A stretch of 64,000 bases of DNA from Hypericum androsaemum (Eukaryota; Streptophyta; Magnoliopsida; Malpighiales; Hypericaceae), in the NCBI GenBank assembly GCA_963995505.1, contig OZ023181.1:24052366-24116365 (forward strand), given 5' to 3'. Position 1 is the first letter of the stretch. The number at the start of each line of letters is the position of its first letter. Both the position numbers and the translations under genes were made by a program. Shown one piece after another: positions 1 through 11,576 of this stretch. The notes beneath the pieces are model-generated. The model did no database searches. It was not told where the DNA came from and was given only the letters and a program-made list of their open reading frames with translations.

Positions 1-817
1 CAGCCCAAAAAAGTGTTAATACATTCAAAGAAGCAAAATGCAGATGCAGCCATGAAATCATTATATTAAGAAATCGATAATATGTGATTCAAAATTAAGA
101 AATCATTATATTGCGATGAAAAAGATTTAAAATAGTCATAAAACGAAATCAAACTCGACATTGTTGATAGAAATCATCCAAATACCAAAATATTGTTGGG
201 TCAACAAATCTTTGCCAGGTATCGAAAAACCAATAAGAATGTAACGAAAAGGGACCCTACTCCAAGTAGCCTTCATATTCTTTTCAGAAGATTAATAACC
301 TTCCTAATTTCCTATTCGAACCTCAATGAAACGTAGGGTCTGATTCCCTCCATCGCAGGAAGAACAGGCAGGCATTTAAAACCAAGAATCTAGCTGGGTA
401 TAGCATGAGCAACCCAGAGTGACCGCCGAAATTTGTGCTCTATTTCTACCGGATCACGAAGATGAAATGGATTGAAATTATGCCAATTCGATCCAGAACA
501 TGTGACAATTAACTGAAATATGTTTCTAGTTTTTGTCCAATCTCGGAACTGCAAGCATCATATCACTAAATTCGGTTAAGTTACGATTTATAATTTCTCT
601 AAATTGTAATTTTGATTTCATATGTAAGCCAGTGTAATCTTGAAGGCGCATCAATGTTTTTTCTAACAATATTTAAAGGGTCAAAAAGGAGAGAAAGTTA
701 TGGTGGTTGGACAATGATTATAAAGCAAAAGTGAAAATACCTCTGCAAACGCCAATACTTTCAAGCTCTCAGACAAGAAAGAAAGCAAACAAACAAGGTT
801 GCATCTCTAAAAAAATC
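1..817. other. Unassigned AT-rich intergenic DNA
   Basis: No convincing coding region, RNA gene or repeat was recognised. A short 60-codon frame at 707-889 has no family features and runs into the retroposon that starts at 833. This stretch and the DNA from about 3300 onward were contiguous before that retroposon inserted. Confidence 0.5.
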
Positions 818-1058
818 CTGATGCCAAAGGTTTTTTTAATAAGTAAATGTATATTTCATCACGGAAAATCCCCGACCAAAAAATTATAATCCCAATAAAA
901 TCAGATAGAACTTATCAGAGTAGAATCTACTAGATAAATATTATACAATTCTCTTGAATACAAAGAGACAAGTCAAAAAATCCACGAAACACCCTGCAAG
1001 ACTAACGTACACCAAACAGGCAACTGCCATAAAGGAAGGCAAAAAATCCACCAACCAC

Positions 1059-1943
1059 CTAACGAACTCCAACCAGGCAAAAACCGAAAAAGTCAAAGGG
1101 GTTAAATAACCCGAGCTGAGAATGCCCACATGCCACCTTCTTAATAGAGCAGAGGATAAATGAGGCGTCTTCTTCCCAAGAGAAACTCGCAACGATAGCA
1201 AGTCGCCATGCCTCAGCCAAAAGTGCTTCGCGAAGAGCACCCTCATTCGAATCCATACCCGCCAACAACGAGGGAAAACAAAGCTCCAACTCCGGCTTCA
1301 AAGGTTTAACCTTCAATTTTGGATTTGAAAGTTGCGAAAAGGCGGCAGCTTTATTAGTCAGCTTCCTAACACAGATGTTAGAACGGATCGGAGTTGACTG
1401 AGCAAAGTGACACACTTTGACCTTCTTGACCTGGACAACAGAGGTGGACACCAGCGGAGAAACTGACAGGACAGAAATAGGGCGTTGCACCAAGGCAGAG
1501 ACCGGAGCATCCGCAGAGGTAAGGAACCTCTCCACCCAATCATCATCCGCACTAACAGGGGGCACCACGAGGCTGCGCATAACATCATGGAACTTTACCT
1601 GCAAAATACCATCAGAGGTGGCAACTAGAGGTTGCACATCCGGCGAGAGGCAACACAACTCATCAACCCCGACAGCTGCCAAGGATCCATCTGCACCTAC
1701 CAAATGCTCACAGCCAACAGAACAATTCGAAAGCTGCAAAATAACAGGAGCATCACAATCCTTGGTAGAAGGCCCCTGCAAACCAACATAAAAAGCAGCA
1801 AGAAGCTGCGTATCTAACACCGGACTACCAGAAGCGGGGGGCAAAGATGGCGAAACATCGAGGAGCACAGAAAATGGAACAACAACAGCGGGGTGCTGCG
1901 GCTGAATGCCACGCACCAGTCTCAAAGTCAAGCGCATCGACAT
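1059..1943 (-). pseudogene. C-terminal part of retroposon RRM protein
   Basis: An open frame of 294 codons from its first Met; the frame stays open back to a stop at 2094-2096, next to the nested insert. No catalytic domain was recognised. The C-terminal section (around AAAFSQL, ELELCFPSLLAGM, RLAIVASFSWEED) matches, segment by segment, the protein readable at 26517-26790 in the second family member. This shows it is a conserved retroposon protein and not a chance frame. It follows the RRM part at 2680-3060 and was probably one protein with it before the 508-bp insertion split the gene. It may correspond to ORF1 of a LINE. Confidence 0.55.
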
Positions 1944-2103
1944 CTCGAGGCTACAATTTCGACAGCTTGACTCCTGAACCGGCAGAAGGGGTAGCAGTAG
2001 GCGACTCCAAAATAACCAGGGGCGGAGCCGCAGCCGAGGAAGGGAGGAGAGGAGTGGGACAACGAGCCGCGGCTCGCAAGAGACTAGCCCACATTACCTC
2101 TGT

Positions 2104-2611
2104 TAGTTATTTACACCCATATTGATCCAAGCAGTACCATGCGGGTATAATGTAATTACCAAAAATCTATGACTTGACATATGTCAAGTTGACATATCAT
2201 GTTGTGGCATTGTGTTTGCCACGTTCAACATGATGTGGCTGTGGCTTCATCCCTTTTTTAAAGGGAAAGATAATGAAGCGGTGGTTTTTGAGATATTAAA
2301 AAGATCATGAAAGGTGAGATAGGGGGGTGAGCTCCCCGGGCATCGAAGAGAAGCTATGGCTTCTTCTTGGTGAGACGAACAAAACCCACAAATTCTCTCG
2401 ATCCTCTAGTTGGCATTTAATTCCGTAGAAATTAATATTATTTCGAATAAGTTCGTAAGTAAAGTTACTGTGAAGCATACTTTTCAAATTGAATTTGCAC
2501 TTCAATAGATAAGTATTTTATTTATGGCTTTCAAATTCTTGCAATTATGTTTATAATTATGATTACAAATTGCTGGGAATCCCTTCATAAGGCTTCAAAA
2601 GGTTTACCTAA
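2104..2611. mobile_element. 508-bp insertion splitting the RRM retroposon
   Basis: The segment is flanked by exact 6-bp direct repeats, ctctgt, at 2098-2103 and 2612-2617. Its ends are weak inverted repeats (TAGTTATTTAC at the left; the right end reads TTAGGTAAAC on the other strand). It is AT-rich, unlike the GC-rich retroposon around it, and has no coding capacity. It could be a short solo LTR or a TIR element; the class is unresolved. Confidence 0.5.
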
Positions 2612-2679
2612 CTCTGTGTGGCCTCGGCAGAGCACGGAAGTCCCGCACTTAGCAGAGCCGCTGTCGTATAGCGAAACAG

Positions 2680-3060
2680 CTAGTCGTCCACTAGCTCACC
2701 GGAGGGATTGACCGTAAGGACCTCCGGACATTGTGACCGACCCCGAGAAGGACCGACACAAGCCCGCAGGACAACAGGGGAAACATCTCGAGGAGCAGCC
2801 AGGGAAGGAAGGGGTACCTTGGAGCCACCCCGAGCAAACTTCGCCCTGGACACGAACAAACGCTTATTCTCCACCCGCGAACCATTTACATTGAGAACCA
2901 GAGAGTTGGCATGTTCGAGGGGAGGGAAACGAACGAAGCCAAAAATGGAATTCTGCTTCGATCTCTTGGCAGCAACGAAAACATCTACCACCGAACAAAA
3001 GGGCTAAAAAAGAAGCCAGAGGTCGACGGCCTTCCACGACGGTGGGAGGTTATAAACGAA
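2680..3060 (-). pseudogene. RNA-recognition motif of the retroposon protein
   Basis: The frame read down from 3060 starts FVYNLPPSWK (RNP2-like) and continues to a region with VDVFVAAKRS and SIFGFVRF (RNP1-like). It then has a basic stretch with SRAKF. This order and spacing are those of an RRM fold. A TAG stop at 3004-3006 interrupts the frame between the RNP2-like strand and VDVFVAAK, so the domain cannot now be made whole. RRM domains are known in ORF1-type proteins of some plant non-LTR elements, where they would bind element RNA; that role here is inference. Confidence 0.6.
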
Positions 3061-3299
3061 TAGGATCGTCGGGCCCACCATGGGAGAAGGCGGGAGGTCC
3101 ACTGTCACTACTCGACCTTCCCGCCGATGGAAGGAGGGAGGTGGCGATGGTGGGGGCGAAAGGAGCAGAGATGGGCGAACGGAAATTTGGAATTGGGAAG
3201 GGGAGAGAAGGAGAGATCAAATACGCACTAAAAAATCGCAGGAGGCGACCAAGCAAAGTGTAATAGTTGTTACTGCTACTACTTCTGATGCGAAAGGTT

Positions 3300-4735
3300 A
3301 CGATTAGAGTTTCGCATGAGGAGGTCCCCCCATCTTGTCTTTAGTGGCTGGAGTCGAAGGGCGAGATGTGGCTCGGGCAAATGGAACCTTAGATTTGGTT
3401 GTTCAGATGGGTATGACCTACGATGCGAAAATCCCGATTATTTTTCAAGAAATTAGAGAAGCGAGAAGTGTAAATGGCCAAAATAAAATTCACGATCACC
3501 TGTAAATCTGGAGAGTATTTAGAGGACGGTGGTTAATATATGATTAGAGTTTTCCGTATATATTTATCTTACTTTTGGTATAATTACAGGTTAAATTTTG
3601 AGTTGATAGTCTATTGGGGATATTTTTAGGTTTAGTGCATAAATAACTTTTATCATAAAATTATGATATATATTTATATCGTATCTTAGGTGATATAACT
3701 TAGTACAAGTTAGTGTAACTTCTCTCTTGGGTGTTTTGTTGAAGGAGGATTAAAACTTTAATTTAAAAAAAAATAACGCAAAGTTGAAAAGGAGGAGCAC
3801 GCTTAAACGCTAGTTGCTGCGATAAATGGGGAAAGTAAACTGAGCTCTCGAGTGTGAACTTCAATTTTAGTTCAAAAAAAGCAGTAAACTACTTGATCCA
3901 CATCCCAACTCCTAACTAACCGCCCAAGCTAGTGGAACTTATTTTGAGGATTGTACGTAGAGGCTACTTCAAGTGTCATAATCATGTTACATTGAAGCCG
4001 CAATGTGCTTTCCGGCCAAGCTAGTGGAAAACCAGCGGCCTTGGAATATTGTAAAACAAAATGCTCGTAACGCTTCTAGTTGCGCACGCGTGATTTTTTT
4101 GGTAATAATACATTCTTCCAATAACTCTTAAATGCGTTGATTCTCGAGAATTCTACAAAATCGGCCACTTCTTGGTCAACAAGAATGAGCTAGTTTTAGT
4201 TCTTGCTAAGCAAATATATTTTTTGAGATTGTTTTGATACACGAGATGCACGATCACATTACACACCATTTGAGATAAAATGTTACTTTTTGGTGTATGC
4301 GGAAGCAAAAAGAAAAGACGAAATGATTGCGAGAAAATGGGAAAAAAAATTAAAAGAAGTTGTGGACTAATTAGTTAAATATATAATTTGGGGAACAAGT
4401 AATCATACCGAAGATAAGACTAGGCGCACCAATGCCCTTTGAGAGGAGGGGCAAGCCTAGGTGGAATTAAAAATTTTAAAAAGAACAGAAAAAAACGTAA
4501 ATTGGGGGATGAGGGCCACGACCCTTGGCCAAAACGTGATCCTCCCCCTTGCCCTCGCCTCCTACATTAAAATAATAATAAATATATTTTTTGTTTTTTT
4601 ATCTATCGACTTAGTTATACTTGGCACAATGTTATTCGTATAAATAGATTTTTCGAATATTATTTGTGGTTATAAAAATTGAAGTTATCTTTAACAAAAC
4701 TTATGTATTTTTCTAATTCTGTATTACAACTTTTG
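3300..4735. other. Unassigned intergenic DNA
   Basis: The first 200 bases are richer in G+C and follow directly from the DNA left of 818 once the retroposon is removed, so they may belong to an unrecognised gene or older repeat. The rest is AT-rich. No coding region or transposon end was identified. Confidence 0.4.
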
Positions 4736-5229
4736 AATCCTAATTTTGTCACTTAATTTTATTTTTTCTTGTTATAATTACAAATAATTATTTTCTTAAA
4801 TTAATTATAATTTTTATATAAATAAAAAATGATAGTAGATAATATGTTGATGAGAGAGAAATTAATTATTTATTATGTAACTCTGGGTTGCTGATGTGGG
4901 TAAAAAAATATATAATGAGATTGAGTTGAATATGAATAAGAGAGAAATTAATTGTTTATTCTGTGACCCTGAGTAGCAGGTCACTGATGCAGATAGTCAT
5001 TTTTTTTAATCCTAATTTTGTTACTTAATTTTATTTTTTCTTGTTATAATTACAAATAATCATTTTTAAATTAATTATAATTTTTATATAAATAAAAAAT
5101 GATAATAGATAATATGTTGATGAGAGAAAAATTAATTAATTATTATATAACCGTGGGTTGCTGATGTGGATAAAAAAAATATAATAGAATTGAGTTAAAT
5201 ATGAATAAGAAAAAAATTAATTGTTTATT
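4736..5229. repeat. Two direct copies of a ~220-bp AT-rich repeat
   Basis: The block beginning aatcctaattttg at 4736 recurs at 5008, a period of 272 bp. It runs in the same order through the poly-AT stretch, gataatatgttgatgagag, gggttgctgatgtgg and gaattaattgtttatt-like parts to about 5229. Within the first copy the segment around 4855-4900 is itself partly repeated at about 4940-4985, suggesting local tandem expansion. Confidence 0.8.
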
Positions 5230-6095
5230 ACAGATATTCAGATAGTGTAAGGGATGTACCGTCTACCGTTATTTTGTGTCGGGGAGTGCACTAATATTCC
5301 CACGAGGCCACCAAGCACCATCTATAGGCTATATTGTAGCCTTACAAATTATGGAGGTTGGTGTTCAATTATTCATGTTATAGTTTGGCCCCTCTTTCCA
5401 CTAATTTCGTTTTTTTTTTCGTGGAAGCTTTATTGGTTAGGACCAACATCGACCTATATATTTAACCTAAGCTCAATCTAAAGCCAGAATTAAAGTTGAG
5501 GGCATACACCATTAAAGACCATATCATAATCCGCCTGCCAAGACTTGTCTGCTGCTATCCTTAAATTGAGGTCACTGAGATCTGGTAAAAGATAGTTGAA
5601 AAATATGAAATATAATATAATATACATAACGATAATAGTCCATCGATTCATCAACACATTATTTTTTGGAAAGGTAAATTTGAACTCTTGACTTCCATCA
5701 ATTTATGTTATTCTTTGTGCCATCAGACCACATGTCCTTTGAAATTCATCAACACTTTATCTCACTAGAACAAATATGCTTATACAATAAATTTTTATTG
5801 TGTTTAGAATAACACATTGTTTAGTGCAAGAACGGTGAGATAGTTTATGAGTGTAAAAAATCTACCAAGTTATTATTTTAAAGTTTTGAGTTTGATACAA
5901 AGACTTTAACATAGTATGAGAGCGAATTGATCCTCTGTTCACACGACCTTCATTTCTAACACATTGATGAATTCAAAATTAGTGCAATCTCTTATAAAGA
6001 TCATATTTGAAAATTTTGACATAGTTTCGGCTCTTAACAAAACCCAAAATACTCTATATCTCCATAATAACGCTGGTCCCACATCTCCCATATTG
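5230..6095. other. Upstream region of the inhibitor gene
   Basis: AT-rich DNA with no recognised gene or repeat. The reading frame of the inhibitor gene is open for 72 codons upstream of the chosen start (from 5964). That part lacks a signal peptide and includes the TATA box, so it is treated as promoter and 5' untranslated sequence. Confidence 0.5.
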
Positions 6096-6106
6096 CATAT
6101 ATATAA
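6096..6106 (+). promoter_or_regulatory. Probable TATA box of the inhibitor gene
   Basis: The sequence catatatataa lies about 75-85 bp before the start codon at 6180, a normal distance for a plant gene with a short leader. Confidence 0.55.
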
Positions 6107-6179
6107 CAACAGAACCATCGATCCGACACACAATACCACCCTAAAACCCTCTCAATCCCTCCTAAAACACCTAAAAGCT

Positions 6180-6833
6180 ATGAGCCTACCGGCCCACCTC
6201 CCGTCCTTCCTCCCCTTCCAAGTCACCGTCCTCATCCTCGTGCTCCCATCCTTCTCGGCCGCGGTCCTCACTGCGGCATCCAACAGCGATGGGACCGACA
6301 TCAACAATCCTCTAGACCTTACCTACATCAGGAACAGCTGCGGCGCCACCCTGTACCCGGATTTCTGCTACCAGTCGCTGTCCCGGTACGCGGGGGCGGT
6401 CAAGCGCGATCCTGCCCGTCTCGCCAAGGCCGCAATGGCGCTCGCGTCGTCTCGCGTCCGCCGGCTCTCCGGCTACCTCTCCAACGCCACCCGGGACGCC
6501 GACTTCGGCTCCGGCGCCGACCCCCGCGCAACGGCGGCACTCCACGACTGCTCCTCCAACCTGGCCGACGCCAAAGACGAGATCCACGACTCGATGGGGC
6601 AGATGAGCAACCTTTCCGGCGCAGGAGGGGAGGAGTTCAGGTTCCAGATGAGCAACGTCCAGACGTGGATGAGTGCCGCCCTCACCGACGAGGAGACGTG
6701 CACCGACGGCTTCGAGGACGTCTCCGACGGGCCGGTGAAGGCGGAGGTCGCCCGCCGGGTCGCCGTCGTCAAGAAGGTCACCAGCAACGCGCTTGCTTTG
6801 GTCAATAGCTACGCCAATAGTATGACCCACTAA
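6180..6833 (+). CDS. Pectinesterase/invertase inhibitor family protein
   Basis: A single-exon gene for 217 residues. It starts with a hydrophobic signal peptide (about residues 1-28, FLPFQVTVLILVLP core) and so should be secreted to the cell wall. The mature part has the four cysteines of the PMEI fold at residues 54, 63, 124 and 174, with SCGATLYPDFCY around the first pair and TWMSAALTDEETCTDGF around the last Cys. Family members block pectin methylesterase or acid invertase; sequence alone does not say which. The start at 6180 was chosen because it places the signal peptide first and lies about 75 bp after a TATA box. The coding region is strongly GC-rich compared with its AT-rich flanks. 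It lies upstream of, and on the same strand as, two PME genes in the window. Confidence 0.9.
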   Translation: MSLPAHLPSFLPFQVTVLILVLPSFSAAVLTAASNSDGTDINNPLDLTYIRNSCGATLYPDFCYQSLSRYAGAVKRDPARLAKAAMALASSRVRRLSGYLSNATRDADFGSGADPRATAALHDCSSNLADAKDEIHDSMGQMSNLSGAGGEEFRFQMSNVQTWMSAALTDEETCTDGFEDVSDGPVKAEVARRVAVVKKVTSNALALVNSYANSMTH

Positions 6834-9369
6834 AATATCATATATTCTGATTAATAATATATTACTTGTAAGATTTTGGTAGGTTGGAAATTTCTAATAT
6901 GTGCTTTCTGTTTACATGATGAAGACAAAACTGTGTTTTTATTTCGGTTTGTGTTGTTTTAGTTTGGGATCGATGCTTTGTTTGGTTGGTGTTAATTAAT
7001 TAATGGCGTATTAAGAGAGGGAATAGTATTAGTGTTTAAGAACGATGGTGGATGTGTTAGGATGGAAAATTGTGTGCGTTCTCTTGTACATATCAATCGT
7101 TTAACAACTAGTGGACTTTTGCACGTGTTGTTCGTCTAAAAATGTACTGTAATTTTTTTTCAAGTCGTAACCACTCTAACTAAAGGGTATTTGTTTTAGC
7201 GGTATAAGATATATATAATTTGACAGAGATCTTTCAAATCTTGATGTAATTTTTGGTGTAAAAAGATTTAAAACTGGCTCTAACTTTTTTGTTAAAAGGT
7301 ATTTTTTTTTACTCCGTCAAATTGTAGCACGTCTTATGTCGCTAGGTTAAATGTCCTTTGATTAGTAGCTTTAATTTAAATTAGTTGAACTAGTATATGC
7401 CCGGATATAGTGTGATATTATCCCGTATGAAGTTAGGCCAAATACCCTTATCTCTACGTGTATGAACCTTTTAAAAAAATTCCCCTGTAATTATCCCGTC
7501 TATTTTTTTTTTCCGACAATGGGTCAAAAGTCAAAAACACTCCCCAAGTGGAGAGTTTAACTTTAAAACGTGGACGGAAACTAAATGCAAAACACCAAAC
7601 CCATGGATACCATATTTTCTTTTCCTTTTTCCAAAAGTACAGGGAGTGATTTTGCACCTAAACTGGCATCTTGATGATGGTGAGTGAGGACTTTCAAGTT
7701 ACAAAGTTTCACCAGCACGAGCAAGGTGCCATCTCTCCATCGAGAATTTTTCACTAAATTTTACCTCGAGAATTTTAACGAGGTTGTGGCTACAACCTTG
7801 TGACACGAAGGATTTAACATCCCGGAGTGTGAAGATGTGCATATCTTTATATCGGAATAAAAATCAACACATTAAAAAAGCAGAGGGGCGAGTTCCTAGT
7901 TCTTGAAGAGAAATGTTCAATACGAGGCTGGATGTTTGAAAATATAGACCTTAATTTCTTCATGTATATCGAAAAATTGAGCAACTAGGTCAATTTAGTT
8001 TTATTGTAACTCCTATGTTAAAGTTTATTAGGAGAATTTAATTACTTTACGTAGCTATACGCGATACAAAATCTAGTTGAGTGCCAAAAAAAATGATAAT
8101 CATGGAAAAGAGGTGTTAAACCATAATATATTTTGGAATTAGTGAGAAATCAACTAAGGAAGTGATAATTTCGGGTCCAGAGTACTCCATCATGATGTTT
8201 CGGCGTGCAATTAATGAGAAAAGATTTCTTTAGACAGATTTTCGGATCTAATGATTCCTAGTTGATCATAATAGATTACGGAGTAAATAAACTCAAGATA
8301 TCATTTCTGCCTTTTTATGGATTTAAACGCTGAAACTATATACAATTTAAATTCTTACTCTCCCTCATATTTTCCTAATCGGGCTAATGTATCAAGACAA
8401 TTAACCTACATTTTGTTACTAATCAATTTGATAAATGTAAAAAAATTCTTTTACATTGAGAAAGAAAACAAAATTGAAGTTTAAAGAATGATTATTTTGG
8501 TCGGATTTTTTATCTAACATTGTCAGTCAAAATGACATTTGAGGGTCTTTTAGGAGGGGGCAATGAGCTGCATCCCTCATGTACTTGTTAGTTCCCCTTT
8601 TGCCGGTGATACTATGTAACATAAAACAAGGTTTTTTTAAATAAAATCTCTATCTACTTCTAAAAAAACAGAATTGAAGTTGGTGAAATTTGTACCGTAG
8701 AAAGAAAAAGGTTGATGATGATCAATCTGTAGCCAGTCCACGGGCCAACTCTATTGATTCACATGGTAATCATAATTTGGGCTTGTCACTCTTCTGGCCC
8801 ACATTAGGGATGGCGGTTCGACACGTCACTTTCTTTAACCTTTTCGCATCGGATGAAGGAATCTCCTCTCGTACGTAATTTCGCAACATATGATACATTC
8901 GCTGCCAGAACAAAGATCCAAAATTCCAAATATTAGACACAATTCGGAGCATGATTGTTTCAATTTAATCTGAATGTAAAATTATATTTTTTTTATCAAG
9001 AAAAGTTTGCCTCTATATAAAACATTGTTTCTCTAGTCTAAATAAGTCGTTTCAAATAAATGTCTTAGTCATAATCATGTATATATAAAATTTTTGAGCT
9101 GTTTTTGGTTTATAGCAAAATAAGATAGGGAGATTGTGACAATTAAAAATCACAAAAGGGAGACACGAGACCACTATATTCTATATCAATATTAATAGAT
9201 AATATATAGTTCTCAGGAGATTGGCATTTTGTGTGACACATTATTGCTCCAACGGGTTGGAGCTTGGAATTATGCAAGCGAACAAGAGCACCCCGTGGAT
9301 TGAAAAGGCCGGGAGTTTTATGAAAGGATAATTGGTCTAGTAATACAAAATATGGATGATTTGATGAAC
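6834..9369. other. Intergenic DNA between inhibitor gene and U1
   Basis: AT-rich sequence with the 3' flank of the inhibitor gene at its left end. One MITE-like inverted-repeat unit is present (7182-7359). Otherwise no gene, RNA gene or transposon end was recognised. Short frames near 7454-7657, 8690-8878 and 8770-8952 have no family features. Confidence 0.45.
7182..7359. mobile_element. MITE-like element with ~45-bp inverted ends
   Basis: The left end (aaagggtatttg, tagcggtataag, aatttgacagag) recurs inverted at the right end (reverse complement: aaaggacattta, tagcgacataag, aatttgacggag). This gives terminal inverted repeats of about 45 bp with several mismatches in a 178-bp unit. No clean target-site duplication was found, so the superfamily is open. 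Confidence 0.5.
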
Positions 9370-10987
9370 GTTCATGGTTTAAATTCTGACAAATTATAAT
9401 TAGTGAAAAAAGATTAAGAATTTTTTATTAGAACAAATTAGAGAGTTGGAGACCAACTAAAAGGAAAAATTTTGGGCTTGTAGGAAGGACAAAGGTTCAA
9501 ATTTGTATAATCATGATATAATATTTGCCTTCCAAAAAATACTAAAATACAAAAATTTGGGGAAGAAAAACTAAATTACACAAAATCTCTTTAGATGGTT
9601 GAATAATCCAGGTTGTGCTTTTTCGAGATTCACGAAGTTGCTCAATTTTTTCTTGTTTCTAAATTTATTCGTTTTTTAATAAATAGGTGTGATTGTTCAT
9701 GGACGACACACATTATAACGTTTTGGGGGTATTTGCTTGTTTCTTTAATTTATCCTCCAAAATGGTGGGGCATATTTAATTTGATTTTTTTTACTTAGAT
9801 AATATTTGAATATCAATTAGTTAACTCAAAATATGAATTTGTGAAATCCTTATCAGCAAAAATGATAAAACCAAACCACAAAATAATGGGTTCAAACTTC
9901 AAAGATATTTTAGAGTGAACTTTTCAGCCATGATATTACTTTTGACTTTGTACAAATTAAGAGAGGTCGAGGTTCAATAAATTTTTTTTACCTTTTAAAA
10001 AAATTAAACTATAAATTAATGTCCAGTGCATCGGATGCGGCCCATTATGATACCAAATCAACAGACCAATTAGCCCAAGCAGTATTCGTGCGTCTCTTGT
10101 GAGGCTCATAATGACTAGAGACGGACCTAATTAAGGCTCCATTGGTGTAAAAACAGATAATGGAGCTTCAGTTTAGAGGTCTTTTGTCCACGTACAGCCA
10201 GGCCCAGAGTACTACAATTCTTTTTGTTGGGTAAATGGAGCATTACATTTATAAATTATTTAAGAATCGAATATTCTCAAACTTTTTTAATAATTTATTT
10301 TTCATTCATAAGAAATTAATGAATCTAACAACTTTTAAAGAAATTTAAACTCCTTATCAGTCGCACAAATTTTCATTTGTTTAGGGCCACGAACCAACAT
10401 TAAAAAAGATAAAAGAAAAAGATTGGCTAGACAATGAAACTTCTACCAAATTAGACCTTAATACTTAAAAAAGATATTAAAAAAATTGGTATTGTGAACC
10501 TGAATGCCGATATTACTTTTATGCAGTAGTCGGCTTTTTTACACGGGCCCTAGTCTTTTTTATGTAGAATTTTAGCAGCCGCAAAAAAAAAAAAATCATA
10601 AAATGCGTACAAGTACACTACACCAATAACCTACATAAATATCTTCTAAAAAAATAACCTATATAAATACATAACTAAAAATATTACATATACTAATTCA
10701 GGTAGAACGTATATCCTTAATTCTCAAATATTCTCATAATTGCACCAACTGCATCCTCTGAATGTAGAGCGCCCCGTCAGGTGCTAGTTTTTTTTGGCAA
10801 TAATGGCAGGCACTAAAACTTGGGGGCGAGATTCGGCGGGGACAAGGGTAAGGTATGGATTGGGTACGGAATGCTCAGATTCTGAACTGTTCGGAATGAA
10901 GATACGCGGGGACTTTTTTGCAAACGTGCTAAAATACGGGAACCAAAATGAAAAAAGCTATGCAAAAATGCAGGCCGGATACAAATG

Positions 10988-11212
10988 CCATTATCACATA
11001 ACTGCGCATGCCAGTATCACATAACTGTGCGTGCCAGTATGACCTTTATGCAAAAATGCTAAAATACGGGGGACCAAAATAAAAAAAGCCACGCGCACCA
11101 TTATCATAAACGGACTTGCCGCTGTCACAAATACATATCCCATTATCACATAACTGCACTTACCATTATCACATAACTGCGCTTGCCATTATCACAAAAT
11201 TGCACTTGCCGC
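10988..11212. repeat. Degenerate short tandem repeats (cattatcacataactgc)
   Basis: The motif cattatcacataactgcgc, about 22 bp with its spacer, recurs imperfectly around 10990-11035 and 11153-11212. Intermediate copies are more diverged. It has no coding meaning that I can see. Confidence 0.6.
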
Positions 11213-11576
11213 TGCGGTCCCCCTTCATTCCAAACCGTACGGAATCAATTCTTTCACTCCGTACCCAATCCACTCCCGACAAGGGTAATCCCCCAAAAAG
11301 GAAAGATTGTGGCAATTTATGTATTAATAAAGTAACTAAGGGTAAAATTGGAAAACTAATAGAAACAAAAGGAGAGATGGAAAATTAGCTAGCACATTTT
11401 TTTTTATGAAAAGACTACAAAATTCCAAAAAAATAAACTAACCCCACGTGAAAAAAGGAGGGAATACTTCACAAGGACTCTTTCTCTCTTTAAATTATTG
11501 TCAACTTCAAAAACTATATCAGATATTTTATATATAAATAAACTCAAAGAACCAAAAAATGGAGATTCAATAGAAA

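Larger units (their letters stand above)
833..3284 (-). mobile_element. RRM-encoding retroposon (non-LTR type), with a nested insert
   Basis: A 2452-bp insertion read on the minus strand. The flanks carry a 15-bp near-perfect target-site duplication: ctgatgccaaaggtt at 818-832 and ctgatgcgaaaggtt at 3285-3299 (one mismatch). The minus-strand 3' end is an A-rich tail after TTTACTTATT, the same end as in the related insertion at 25980-27015. Coding remnants are an RNA-recognition motif (2680-3060) followed by a longer C-terminal region (1059-1943). No reverse transcriptase or endonuclease is visible, so the element looks non-autonomous, mobilised in trans by a LINE. Without the nested 508-bp insert it is about 1.94 kb. 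The retroposon call from TSD and tail is strong; the family name is unknown. Confidence 0.75.

Noticed and set aside
1417..1791. 124-codon plus-strand frame
   Set aside because: Shadow of the minus-strand retroposon protein at 1059-1943, which has a homologue in the window.
5964..6179. 72-codon upstream extension of the inhibitor frame
   Set aside because: It includes the TATA box and places the signal peptide internally, so it is not translated as part of the protein.
6312..6830. 172-codon minus-strand frame
   Set aside because: Antisense shadow of the GC-rich inhibitor gene; no family features.
9613..9798. 61-codon frame conserved between U1 and U2 (18386-18574)
   Set aside because: It begins with TTG and has no ATG. 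Differences between copies change amino acids as freely as silent sites, so it looks neutral.
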